Positions 1-8,852 of a stretch of DNA of 64,000 bases are shown here, one piece after another. The position numbers and the translations under genes are program-made. Position 1 is the stretch's first letter, and each line of letters begins with the position of its first letter. The stretch spans positions 62,001-126,000 of the forward strand of contig NZ_JBDUUH010000011.1 of the NCBI RefSeq assembly GCF_039939195.1, in the 5' to 3' direction. Origin of the DNA: Foliimonas ilicis. Lineage in GTDB: Bacteria; Pseudomonadota; Alphaproteobacteria; Rhizobiales; Rhizobiaceae. The notes beneath the pieces were generated by a model. The model was not told where the DNA came from and ran no database searches. It saw only the letters and a program-made list of their open reading frames with translations.

Positions 1-1158
1 GTTGAGCCATAGCAGAACCGCCCAGAGACCGTCCTTTTCGCGCACATGGTCCGAGCCGGTGCCGGCACTTTCCTCGCCGCAAATCGTCGCCATTCCGGCA
101 TCGAGCAGATTGCCGAAGAACTTCCAGCCGGTCGGCGTTTCGTACATGCCGATGCCGAGCTTTTCGGCCACACGATCAGCCGCGCCGCTGGTCGGCATGG
201 AGCGCGCAATGCCTTTCAAGCCTGCCTTGTAACCCGGAGCCAGATGGGCGTTTGCGGCAAGCAGCGCCAGCGAATCCGAAGGCGTGACGAAAATTCCGCG
301 CCCGATGATCAGATTGCGGTCGCCGTCACCGTCCGATGCCGCGCCGAAATCCGGTGCATCGGGCCCCATCAGTTCATCGAACAAATGCTTGGCATGAACG
401 AGGTTCGGATCGGGGTGATGCCCGCCGAAATCCTCCAAAGGCTTCGCATTTCTTGCGGTTTTTGCAGGTGCGCCCAGCCGTTTTTCGAGAATTTCAGTCG
501 CATAAGGGCCGGTAACGGCGTGCATTGCGTCGAATCTCATGCGGAAACCGGACTGAAACAGCGCGCGGATCGCATCGAAGTCGAACAATTGCTCCATGAG
601 TTCGGCGTAGTCGGAAACGGGATCGACAATTTCGACGATCATGTCGCCGACCTTGCTTTCGCCGAGCGCGTCGATGTCGACAGGCTTCGCATCGGTGGTC
701 AGGAAGCGCGAAATCGTCTTCGACTTTTCATAAATCGCATCGGTGATTTTTTCAGGCGCCGGGCCGCCATTGCCGATGTTGTATTTGATGCCGAAATCTT
801 CTTTCGGGCCACCGGGATTGTGGCTGGCCGAAAGGATCAGCCCACCGAACGCCTTGCGTTTGCGGATGAGGTGCGAGGCGGCAGGCGTGGAAAGAATGCC
901 GCCCTGCCCGACCACCACCCGGCCAAAACCGTTTGCGGCGGCCATGGCGATGACTTTCTGGATCACTTCGCGATTGTAGTAGCGGCCATCGCCGCCCACG
1001 ACCAAGATCTCACCCTCAAAACCTTCCAGCGCATCGAACACCGACTGGATGAAATTCTCGGCATAGTGTTCCTGCTGGAAAACAGGCACCTTCTTACGAA
1101 GGCCCGAAGTGCCCGGTTTCTGGTCATCGTAAGGCTTTGTCTGGACTTCACGTTTCAT
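1..1158 (-). CDS. pgm: Phosphoglucomutase (partial, runs off left edge)
   Basis: Interconverts glucose-1-phosphate and glucose-6-phosphate, connecting glycogen turnover to glycolysis in the cytoplasm. The 386 visible codons start at an ATG (complement of 1156-1158) and stay open to base 1. The family is about 540-545 aa, so the C-terminal third is missing. The catalytic phosphoserine loop reads LSASHNPGGPKEDFGIKYN near residue 110-128, the metal loop DGDGDR is near residue 280-285, and a late EESAGTGSDH sugar-binding stretch is present. It follows the glgA stop by 3 nt and is the last visible gene of the glg operon, so it is probably translated by coupling with glgA. The assignment is secure; only the downstream part is unseen. 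Confidence 0.95.
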   Translation of the reverse strand, partial: MKREVQTKPYDDQKPGTSGLRKKVPVFQQEHYAENFIQSVFDALEGFEGEILVVGGDGRYYNREVIQKVIAMAAANGFGRVVVGQGGILSTPAASHLIRKRKAFGGLILSASHNPGGPKEDFGIKYNIGNGGPAPEKITDAIYEKSKTISRFLTTDAKPVDIDALGESKVGDMIVEIVDPVSDYAELMEQLFDFDAIRALFQSGFRMRFDAMHAVTGPYATEILEKRLGAPAKTARNAKPLEDFGGHHPDPNLVHAKHLFDELMGPDAPDFGAASDGDGDRNLIIGRGIFVTPSDSLALLAANAHLAPGYKAGLKGIARSMPTSGAADRVAEKLGIGMYETPTGWKFFGNLLDAGMATICGEESAGTGSDHVREKDGLWAVLLWLN

Positions 1159-1161
1159 GTT

Positions 1162-2607
1162 TCAAGATGCCTCTTGGGAAATCAGGGATCGATAAATTTC
1201 GGCATATTTCGCGGCGCTCCGATCCCAGGAAACGTCCGCTTTCATGCCCTGCTTCTGAACCCCCGCCCAGATTGAAGGTTCCGAAAATGCGGCAATTGCG
1301 TTGCGTATCGCGTGGAAAAGCGCTTCGCCGCTTTCCGGTGCGAACTGAAAACCTGTCGCGACACCGGCAGACAGTGCCGCCTCATTTGCGTCGATGATCG
1401 TATCGGCCAGACCGCCGGTGCGCGCGACGATCGGCACGCAGCCATAGCGCAGACCGTAAAGTTGCGTCAGGCCGCATGGCTCGAAACGCGACGGGATCAA
1501 AATGCCGTCGCTGCCGCCCTGCAGGAGATGCGAAAGCCCCTCATCATAGCCGATCACCACGCCGACACGGCCCTTATGGCGCGAAGCGGCGGCGAGCAGC
1601 GCGCCTTCCAGCCCGCCATCACCTGCACCCAATATCGCAATGCGCGCGCCAAGCCCGATCACGGAATCGAGGATGGACACCAGAACGTCCATGCCCTTCT
1701 GCCACGTCAGGCGGCTGACGACGCAGAAGATCGGGCCCGTATCATGCGCAAAATTGAAGCGCTGTTCGACAGCCTTCTTGTTGGTGCGGCGCGCGGCAAG
1801 CGTTTTCGCGGAATAAGTTGCGGGCAGATGCTTGTCCGTCGCGGGGTTCCACGTTTCGACATCGATGCCGTTGACGATGCCGTGAAGGTTTGCCGAGCGC
1901 AAATTCAGCAGTCCGTCGAGGCCCATGCCGAAGGCAGGCGTGCGGATTTCCTGCGCATAGGTCGGGCTGACGGTCGTGATTGCGGAAGCCGCCTGCAGGC
2001 CGCCCTTCAGGAAGCCGACGCCGCCATAATATTCGATGCCATCCAGCGCCATTGCCTGCGGCGGCAGACCAAGTTCGGGGAAGATCGTGCCTGCGAACTG
2101 GCCTTGAAAAGCCAGATTGTGAACGGTCATGACCGAGGGAGGCGCTGGCTGCGGGCCATAACGCAGATATGCCAGTGCAAGTGCAGCCTGCCAGTCATGT
2201 GCGTGAACGATATTCGGGCGGTAGCCCACGATCGCGCCACGGGCGATGTCGGCGGCGGCACGGCCAAAAGCTGCGAAGCGACGCCAATTGTCGGGCCAGT
2301 CGGCACCGGTTGCGTCGCCATAAGGTCCGCCCATCCTGTCGAAAAGATGCGGCGCATCCAGCACGAGAATGTCGAGGCCGGAAATCTCCGCGCCATAGAC
2401 AGAAACCTTGCCGCCATAGAGCGAAGCCCATGAATGCAGCGGCTTCTTTTTCTTGAAGGCGCTCATTACCGAAGGATAACCCGGCACAAGTGAGCGCACC
2501 GATATGCCATGAGCAGCCAATGCGCCGGGCAGCGCGCCGGTCACATCTGCCAGTCCGCCGGTTTTGACGAGCGGGAAGATTTCCGGGGTTACGGCGAGGA
2601 TTTTCAT
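1162..2607 (-). CDS. glgA: Glycogen synthase (ADP-glucose type)
   Basis: Adds glucosyl units from ADP-glucose to the growing alpha-1,4-glucan (GT5 family). The protein is 481 aa, the usual bacterial GlgA length. The N-terminus MKILAVTPEIFPLVKTGGLADV contains the KTGGLADV nucleotide-sugar loop. The C-terminal Rossmann domain has SRFEPCGLTQLYGLRYG and TGGLADTI. An in-frame ATG lies 21 codons upstream (2670), but that extension would be encoded by an intergenic palindromic repeat, so I use the ATG at 2607, which begins the conserved MKI. The ribosome binding site is poor (only GGAT-like). A 124-bp palindromic repeat separates it from glgC, which may alter glgC/glgA stoichiometry. Confidence 0.95.
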   Translation of the reverse strand: MKILAVTPEIFPLVKTGGLADVTGALPGALAAHGISVRSLVPGYPSVMSAFKKKKPLHSWASLYGGKVSVYGAEISGLDILVLDAPHLFDRMGGPYGDATGADWPDNWRRFAAFGRAAADIARGAIVGYRPNIVHAHDWQAALALAYLRYGPQPAPPSVMTVHNLAFQGQFAGTIFPELGLPPQAMALDGIEYYGGVGFLKGGLQAASAITTVSPTYAQEIRTPAFGMGLDGLLNLRSANLHGIVNGIDVETWNPATDKHLPATYSAKTLAARRTNKKAVEQRFNFAHDTGPIFCVVSRLTWQKGMDVLVSILDSVIGLGARIAILGAGDGGLEGALLAAASRHKGRVGVVIGYDEGLSHLLQGGSDGILIPSRFEPCGLTQLYGLRYGCVPIVARTGGLADTIIDANEAALSAGVATGFQFAPESGEALFHAIRNAIAAFSEPSIWAGVQKQGMKADVSWDRSAAKYAEIYRSLISQEAS

Positions 2608-2630
2608 GGGCGCCGATCCGCATAGAAGTG

Positions 2631-2754
2631 CCCCCACTCCGTCTCGCTTCGCGAGCCACCTCTCCCCCATGCTGTGGGGGAGAGGAAAGGCGCCCTTCCT
2701 CTCTCCCTTATTTCAAGGGGGAGAGGTGGCTCGCGAAGCGAGACGGAGTGGGGG
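2631..2754. repeat. Palindromic intergenic repeat, family A copy 1
   Basis: Two perfectly complementary 38-bp arms (2631-2668 and 2717-2754) enclose a 48-bp centre that itself contains CTCTCCC/GGGAGAG segments. It lies between glgC and glgA inside the operon. The transcript would form a very long hairpin. A second, less perfect copy lies at 16282-16405. It looks like a mobile palindromic unit (MITE or REP-like). No encoded transposase is present. Confidence 0.9.
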
Positions 2755-2770
2755 ATAATCTTCATGTGAC

Positions 2771-4036
2771 CTAAACCACCATCCGGTCGATCATAGGCTG
2801 CGTGACCAAGCAGATGCCTTTTTCCGACACACGGAAATGCTTGGCGTCGAATTCTGGGTCTTCACCGACCACCAGCCCGTCGGGAATGCGAACACCGCGA
2901 TCCACCACGACGCGGCTCAGCCTTGCATTGCGCCCGACATGGCAATCCGGCAACACGACGGACTCGTTGACCGTCGAGAACGAGTTGATGCGCGCGCCGG
3001 TGAAGATCAGGCTGCGCCAGAGTGCAGCACCCGAAATGATGCAATCGCCCGCGACCAATGAGGAGATTGCGGAGCCGCGACGGCCTTCCTCGTCATGTAC
3101 GAATTTCGCAGGCGGCTTGATCTCCGCATAGGTCCAGATCGGCCATTCACGGTCATAGAGATCGAGTTCGGGCGTGATATCGGTCAGATCGACATTGGCT
3201 TCCCAATAGGCATCGATAGTTCCGACATCGCGCCAGTAAGCCTCGCGCTCGAAGCTGGACCGCACGCAGGATTTGGTGAAGCGATGCGCGATCGCCTTAC
3301 CGTGCTCGACGATATGGGGAATGATGTCCTTACCGAAATCGCGGCTGGAGCCGGGGTCTTCGGCGTCGCGGCGCAACTGGTCCATCAGGAAGGCCGTGCG
3401 GAACACGTAGATGCCCATGGACGCCAGCGAGACATCCGGGCTTCCGGGGATCGACGGCGGATCAACGGGTTTTTCGATGAAGGAGACGATGCGGTCCTGC
3501 TCGTCCACATGCATGACGCCGAAACCGGAGGCTTCAAGGCGCGGCACTTCCAGACAGCCGACGGTGACGTCCGCGCCAGCATCCACATGCTCGCGCAGCA
3601 TCAGTTCGTAATCCATCTTGTAGATGTGGTCGCCCGCCAGAATCACCATGTATTCGGGACCATAGGATTCGATGATGTCGATATTCTGAAACACGGCGTC
3701 CGCTGTGCCTTCATACCATTGCGTTTCCGAAACGCGCTGGCTGGCCGGCAGAATGTCGAAACTCTCGTTCCGCTCCGGGCGGAAAAAGTTCCAACCGCGC
3801 TGCAAATGACGGATCATCGAATGCGCCTTGTATTGTGTCGCGACCCCGATGCGGCGAATGCCGGAATTCAACGCATTGGACAGCGCAAAATCGATGATGC
3901 GCGTCTTGCCGCCGAAATAGACGGCTGGCTTGGCGCGAAAATCGGTCAGTTCCTTCAAGCGGCTGCCCCTCCCGCCCGCCAGAACGTAAGCCATGGCATC
4001 GCGCGCCAATGGCTGGCTTTTTCTCAGATCCTCCAC
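2771..4036 (-). CDS. glgC: Glucose-1-phosphate adenylyltransferase
   Basis: Makes ADP-glucose from ATP and glucose-1-phosphate, the committed and allosterically controlled step of glycogen synthesis. The nucleotidyltransferase signature YVLAGGRGSRLKEL lies near residue 20, followed by AVYFGGKTRIIDFALSN, and a left-handed beta-helix occupies the C-terminus. A GTG at 4036 gives 421 aa and sits 9 nt after a strong GGGAGGG. An upstream TTG at 4045 would give 424 aa but abuts that Shine-Dalgarno with no spacing, so GTG is preferred. The gene follows glgB by about 20 nt and precedes the family A repeat and glgA. Confidence 0.95.
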   Translation of the reverse strand: MEDLRKSQPLARDAMAYVLAGGRGSRLKELTDFRAKPAVYFGGKTRIIDFALSNALNSGIRRIGVATQYKAHSMIRHLQRGWNFFRPERNESFDILPASQRVSETQWYEGTADAVFQNIDIIESYGPEYMVILAGDHIYKMDYELMLREHVDAGADVTVGCLEVPRLEASGFGVMHVDEQDRIVSFIEKPVDPPSIPGSPDVSLASMGIYVFRTAFLMDQLRRDAEDPGSSRDFGKDIIPHIVEHGKAIAHRFTKSCVRSSFEREAYWRDVGTIDAYWEANVDLTDITPELDLYDREWPIWTYAEIKPPAKFVHDEEGRRGSAISSLVAGDCIISGAALWRSLIFTGARINSFSTVNESVVLPDCHVGRNARLSRVVVDRGVRIPDGLVVGEDPEFDAKHFRVSEKGICLVTQPMIDRMVV

Positions 4037-4057
4037 AGTACTCAACCCTCCCCTGTT

Positions 4058-6277
4058 TTACTCGGTCACGAATTCAAACATGATTGTGGCGAGCGGCGGC
4101 ACGAGGATGCTGGCGATGGCACCGTTGCCGCCATCGGCGGGCCGCGCCAGTATCGAGCCTCCATTGCCCTTGCCGGAGCCGCCATAATCGGTCGAATCCG
4201 TATTGATGATTTCGATCCATCTGCCCGCATGAGGCAGCGGCAAATTGTAGTTTTCGCGTATAATTGGCGTGAAATTGGATATGACCGCGACGGGATTTCC
4301 GCCGGGCGCGGTGCGCAGCCACGCGAAGACGGAGTTTTCGCGGTCGTCCACCACCAGCCAGGAAAAACCTTCCGGCTCGCAGTCACGCCCATGCAGTGCC
4401 GGGCGCGAGCGGTAGAGATAATTCAGGTCGCGCACCGTCTGGTGAACACCGCGATGCGGCGCGAAATCGTTCAAATGCCAGTCGAGCTGACGCTCCTCGC
4501 TCCATTCGTCGCGCTGGGCGAATTCCTGCCCCATGAACAGCAGCTTTTTGCCAGGATAGCCCCACATGAAGGCGTAATAGGCGCGCAAAGTCGCGAATTT
4601 CTGCCAGTCGTCGCCCGCCATTTTCGAAAGCAGCGTGCCTTTGCCATGCACCACCTCGTCATGAGACAGCGGCAGCACGAAATTCTCGCTGAAGGCGTAA
4701 ACGAGGCCGAAGGTTATCTCGTCGTGATGGTGTTTCCGGTGGATCGGTTCATGCGCCAGATATTCCAGCGTGTCGTTCATGAACCCCATGTTCCACTTGA
4801 AGCCGAAGCCCAGACCGCCCTCATGAACGGGCTGCGAAACCTGCGGCCAAGAGGTCGATTCCTCGGCAATCGTCATCACGCCGGGATGCGTGCCATAGAT
4901 TGCGATGTTCATCTTCTGGAGAAAGCTCACCGCGTCGAGGTTTTCGCGCCCGCCATGCTCGTTGGGTATCCACTCGCCTGCCTTGCGCGAATAATCAAGG
5001 TAAAGCATCGAGGCGACGGCATCCACGCGCAGCCCGTCGATATGGTATTTTTCGGCCCAGTAGAGCGCGTTGTTGACCAGAAACGACACGACTTCGCGGC
5101 GTCCGAAATTGTAGATCGCCGTGTTCCAGTCGGGGTGGAAACCCTTGCGAGGGTCCGCGTGTTCGTAAAGCGCTGTGCCGTCGAACCACGCCAGACCGTG
5201 CTCGTCCACCGGGAAATGCGCTGGCACCCAGTCGAGAATGACGCCGAGGCCCGCGCGATGCGCGCCATCGACGAAACGCGCAAAGCCTTCCGGCTCGCCG
5301 AAACGCGCGGTCGGGGCATAGAGCCCCGTCGTCTGGTAGCCCCATGACGGATCGTAGGGATATTCGGAGATCGGCAGGAATTCGATATGGGTAAAACCCA
5401 TCTCGACCACGTAGGGGATAAGCCGTTCGGCAATCTGATCCCATGACAGGAACGAGCCATCGGCGTGGCGCTGCCACGATCCGGCATGAACCTCATAGAT
5501 CGAAACCGCCTCGCGCCGCATATCGGCCTGACGCCAGAAATCGCGATGCGCCTTGTCGCCCCATTCATGGGCAAGCGGGGCGGCGGTGACGGAAGCGGTC
5601 GCAGGGCGCAATTCGGAGCGGAATGCGTAAGGGTCTGCCTTCAGCGGCAGTTTTTCGCCCTGCGAACCGATGATTTCGTATTTATAGGGGCGGCCAGCGC
5701 CGATATCCGGCACGAAGACTTCCCATACGCCTATGTCCTGCCGCAGCCGCATGGAATGGCGTCGGCCATCCCAATCGTTGAAATCACCCACCACGGAGAC
5801 GCGTTTGGCATTCGGCGCCCAGACCGCGAATTGCACGCCGCTGGCACCTTCATGATCGATCAGATGTGCGCCCAGCTTGTCGAAAAGCCGTAAATGCGAG
5901 CCTTCGGCGATGTAATAATCGTCCATCGGCCCCAGCACCGGCCCGAAGGAATAGGGATCGGTCAGCCACCAGTCGCCGCCCGCATTGCTGGCATGAAAGC
6001 GCAGCGGCTGACGCTTGCGGATGCTGAGTTTGCCTTCAAAAAAACCTGCATCGTGCCTGCGGGTAAGAACGCCAGCCTGTTTGCCGTCCAGCGTAAACGC
6101 GGTGACGGTTTCGGCATGCGGCACGAAGCAGCGCGCGATGAAGCTTTTGCCCGGCTTATGAAGGCCAAGAACCGCGAACGGATCGCCATGTTCGCCCGAA
6201 ACAATCGCTTCAACGTCCGAAACCGCCGCCTGATCGGAGGTTTCTTTTGCGGAAGCGGTCGTTCGGTCAGCCTTCAT
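4058..6277 (-). CDS. glgB: 1,4-alpha-glucan branching enzyme
   Basis: Introduces alpha-1,6 branches into glycogen (GH13 family). The 739-aa protein has an N-terminal branching-enzyme domain, a CBM48 module (about 125-220) and the catalytic barrel. Visible GH13 motifs are DWVPAHFP, GLRVDAVASML (nucleophile Asp), EESTSWP (acid/base Glu) and LSHDEVVHG. The ATG at 6277 overlaps the glgP TGA as ATGA, suggesting translational coupling. An ATG five codons upstream (6292) follows AAGGAG with only 2 nt spacing, so the start remains slightly uncertain. It is the second gene of the glgP-B-C-A-pgm operon. Confidence 0.95.
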   Translation of the reverse strand: MKADRTTASAKETSDQAAVSDVEAIVSGEHGDPFAVLGLHKPGKSFIARCFVPHAETVTAFTLDGKQAGVLTRRHDAGFFEGKLSIRKRQPLRFHASNAGGDWWLTDPYSFGPVLGPMDDYYIAEGSHLRLFDKLGAHLIDHEGASGVQFAVWAPNAKRVSVVGDFNDWDGRRHSMRLRQDIGVWEVFVPDIGAGRPYKYEIIGSQGEKLPLKADPYAFRSELRPATASVTAAPLAHEWGDKAHRDFWRQADMRREAVSIYEVHAGSWQRHADGSFLSWDQIAERLIPYVVEMGFTHIEFLPISEYPYDPSWGYQTTGLYAPTARFGEPEGFARFVDGAHRAGLGVILDWVPAHFPVDEHGLAWFDGTALYEHADPRKGFHPDWNTAIYNFGRREVVSFLVNNALYWAEKYHIDGLRVDAVASMLYLDYSRKAGEWIPNEHGGRENLDAVSFLQKMNIAIYGTHPGVMTIAEESTSWPQVSQPVHEGGLGFGFKWNMGFMNDTLEYLAHEPIHRKHHHDEITFGLVYAFSENFVLPLSHDEVVHGKGTLLSKMAGDDWQKFATLRAYYAFMWGYPGKKLLFMGQEFAQRDEWSEERQLDWHLNDFAPHRGVHQTVRDLNYLYRSRPALHGRDCEPEGFSWLVVDDRENSVFAWLRTAPGGNPVAVISNFTPIIRENYNLPLPHAGRWIEIINTDSTDYGGSGKGNGGSILARPADGGNGAIASILVPPLATIMFEFVTE

Positions 6278-8736
6278 ACAGGTATGTCCCATATCTCCTT
6301 GGCATATTGCCGGATCGTACGATCCGACGAGAAGAAGCCGACGCGCGCGACATTATGGATCGCCTTCGCATACCAGTCGGGGCTGTTCTTCCAGACCTTG
6401 TCCACCTGCCGTTGCGCATCCGCATAGGCGTCGAAATCGGCTGCAACCATGAACCAGTCATGATCGTAAAGCCCGTTCAGCAATTCGCGGTAGCGACCGG
6501 GATCGTCGGGGGAAAACACGCCAGATGATATGGCCGAAAGCGCCTGCGAGAGTTCCGGCGAACCGGCGATGACGGCGCGCGGATCGTAGCCGTTGGCGCG
6601 GCGCTGCGAGACTTCCTCGGCGGTGAGGCCGAAGATGAAGATGTTGTCGTCGCCGACGCATTCCTTGATTTCGACATTCGCGCCATCCAGCGTGCCGATG
6701 GTCAGCGCGCCGTTCAGTGCGAACTTCATATTGCCGGTGCCGGAAGCTTCCATCCCGGCAGTCGAGATTTGCTCGGAAAGGTCTGCCGCCGGCATCATGA
6801 TTTCGGCAAGGCTGACATTGTAGTTCGGCACGAAAACCACTTTCAGCAATCCGCGCACCGAAGGGTCGTGATTGATGACCTTCGCGACGTCATTGGCGAG
6901 CTTTATGATCAGCTTGGCGTTGTGATAGCTGGGTGCTGCCTTGCCGCCGAAGAATTTGACGCGCGGCATCCATTCGCGCTGGGGCTGCGAGCGGATCTGG
7001 TCGTAGAGCGCGACCGCTTCGATGATATTCAGAAGCTGGCGCTTGTATTCGTGGATGCGCTTGATCTGGATGTCGAACAGCGCGGACGGATCGATCCTGA
7101 TGCCCTGCCGCTCCAGAACGAGTTTGGCGAGACGCGCCTTGTTGGCGCGCTTCACGGCAGCGAATTTCTCACGGAAGCCTGCGTCTTCGGCAAAGGTATC
7201 GAGATCCTGAAGCGCGTTGATGTCGTCGAGGAATTTGTCGCCTATCGCCTCGCGGGCAAGCGATGTCAGCCCTGGATTGCACTGGATCAGCCAGCGGCGC
7301 GGCGTAATGCCGTTCGTCTTGTTGTTGATGCGGCCCGGATAGAGCGTGTTCAAATCTGCGAACACCGTTTCCTTCATCAGATCGGTGTGCAGCGCCGAGA
7401 CACCGTTGATGGAATGCGAGCCGACGAACGCCAGATTGCCCATGCGCACGCGCCGGTCGCCATCTTCGTTGATGAGCGAGATGCGGCTGATCTGCTCGTC
7501 CTCGAAATCGCCGCTGCGCGCTTCCAGAAGGATTTGCGCGTTGATTGCGTAAACGATCTGCATGTGGCGCGGCAGAAGGCGCTCGAACAAAGGCACCGGC
7601 CAGCTTTCCAGCGCTTCGGGCAAAAGCGTGTGGTTCGTGTAGGCGAAGGTGCGCTTGGTGATGTCCCACGCGCCGTCGAAATCCATGCCGTGCAGATCCA
7701 TCAGAAGCCGCATGAGTTCGGCAACCGCAATCGACGGATGCGTATCGTTCAGATGGATCGCGGCCTTGTCGGGCAGCGATTTCAGATCGTTGAACTGGCT
7801 CAGATGCCGCTGGATGATGTCCTGCAGCGAGGCGGTGGAGAAGAAATATTCCTGCCGCAGCCGAAGCTCCTGCCCTGCCGGGCTTGAATCGGCGGGATAA
7901 AGCACACGCGACAGCGCATCCGCCTTGTTGCTCTCGCGCAGGGCGCCGATATGGTCGCCCGCATTGAACGTGTCGAGCAGGATCGGATCGAGCGGCATGC
8001 CCGACCAGAGCCGCAGCGTGTTGACGCGCTTGCCGCGCCAGCCGACGACCGGTGTATCGTAGGCGACGGCCAGCACGCGCTCCTGCGGCTTCCAGACATG
8101 GCGTTCGAGGCGTCCTTCCTTGTCGGTGACGGATTGAACCGTGCCGCCGAAACCGACCTCGAAGGAGCGTTCGCGGCGCTCGAATTCCCACGGATTGCCA
8201 TGATCGAGCCAGGTTTCCGGCAATTCGACCTGCCAGCCGTCTGAAATTTCCTGACGGAACATGCCGTTGGCGTAGCGGATGCCATAGCCATGCGCCGGCA
8301 CATCGACAGTCGCCATGCTTTCCATGAAGCAGGCCGCAAGCCGTCCCAAGCCGCCATTGCCGAGTGCGGCGTCGGGTTCCAGTGCTGCGACGACATCGAA
8401 ATCGACGCCGAGCGAGGACAGCGCTTCGCGCATCGTGTTCAGCATGCCGAGATTGGAGAATGCATCGCGCATCAACCGCCCGATCAGGAATTCGAGCGAG
8501 AGATAGTAGACGCGCTTTTCGCTGCGGTCGTAGGCTTCCTTGGTCGAGCTTATCCAGCGATCGATGATGCGGTCGCGCACCACCATGATCGATGCCGTCA
8601 GCCAGTCATTGTCGGTTGCAACGCTCGGATCCTTGCCGACGCGATAGCGCAAGGCCCTGAGGATCTCGTCGGCAAGCACTTTCGGGTCGGTGGGATCGAA
8701 CATGGGCCGGGGGAGTTCCGATGCTTGTGGACGCAT
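6274..8736 (-). CDS. glgP: Glycogen/maltodextrin phosphorylase
   Basis: Releases glucose-1-phosphate from glycogen ends by phosphorolysis (GT35, PLP-dependent). The 820-aa length is typical. The PLP lysine sits in EASGTGNMKFALNGALTIG near residue 665-680. The N-terminal region has the conserved YYLSLEFLIGRLMRDA and ALGNGGLGRLAACFMES. The ATG at 8736 is 7 nt after an AAAGG. It is the first gene of the glycogen operon. A promoter with an embedded palindrome lies 60-100 bp upstream (8796-8836). Confidence 0.96.
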   Translation of the reverse strand: MRPQASELPRPMFDPTDPKVLADEILRALRYRVGKDPSVATDNDWLTASIMVVRDRIIDRWISSTKEAYDRSEKRVYYLSLEFLIGRLMRDAFSNLGMLNTMREALSSLGVDFDVVAALEPDAALGNGGLGRLAACFMESMATVDVPAHGYGIRYANGMFRQEISDGWQVELPETWLDHGNPWEFERRERSFEVGFGGTVQSVTDKEGRLERHVWKPQERVLAVAYDTPVVGWRGKRVNTLRLWSGMPLDPILLDTFNAGDHIGALRESNKADALSRVLYPADSSPAGQELRLRQEYFFSTASLQDIIQRHLSQFNDLKSLPDKAAIHLNDTHPSIAVAELMRLLMDLHGMDFDGAWDITKRTFAYTNHTLLPEALESWPVPLFERLLPRHMQIVYAINAQILLEARSGDFEDEQISRISLINEDGDRRVRMGNLAFVGSHSINGVSALHTDLMKETVFADLNTLYPGRINNKTNGITPRRWLIQCNPGLTSLAREAIGDKFLDDINALQDLDTFAEDAGFREKFAAVKRANKARLAKLVLERQGIRIDPSALFDIQIKRIHEYKRQLLNIIEAVALYDQIRSQPQREWMPRVKFFGGKAAPSYHNAKLIIKLANDVAKVINHDPSVRGLLKVVFVPNYNVSLAEIMMPAADLSEQISTAGMEASGTGNMKFALNGALTIGTLDGANVEIKECVGDDNIFIFGLTAEEVSQRRANGYDPRAVIAGSPELSQALSAISSGVFSPDDPGRYRELLNGLYDHDWFMVAADFDAYADAQRQVDKVWKNSPDWYAKAIHNVARVGFFSSDRTIRQYAKEIWDIPV

Positions 8737-8795
8737 GATGCCGCCTTTTCGGTTGATGGCCGCTACCTATAGAAACAGCCGATCCTCCCGCAGCT

Positions 8796-8836
8796 ATCGT
8801 AGCGCATGGCGTGTCTTTCTCAATCGATTAAGAAAG
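8796..8836 (-). promoter_or_regulatory. Predicted glgP promoter with LacI-type palindrome
   Basis: A 22-bp near-perfect palindrome at 8815-8836 has CTTTCT/AGAAAG arms around the core AATCGATT. On the minus strand TTGAGA (8823-8818), 16 bp and TACGAT (8801-8796) form a plausible sigma-70 promoter whose -35 overlaps the palindrome. AATCGATT-centred palindromes are typical of LacI-family operators. The same 14-mer CTCAATCGATTAAG occurs upstream of ppdK at 30156-30169. Alternatively the palindrome is simply the 3' hairpin of frcA, which ends at 8853. Confidence 0.55.
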
Positions 8837-8852
8837 GGCGGACGAAAATTTC

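Noticed and set aside
3095..5347. 750-codon open frame on the plus strand
   Set aside because: It is antisense to glgC and glgB and lacks any recognisable domain. High GC leaves long open frames opposite real genes.
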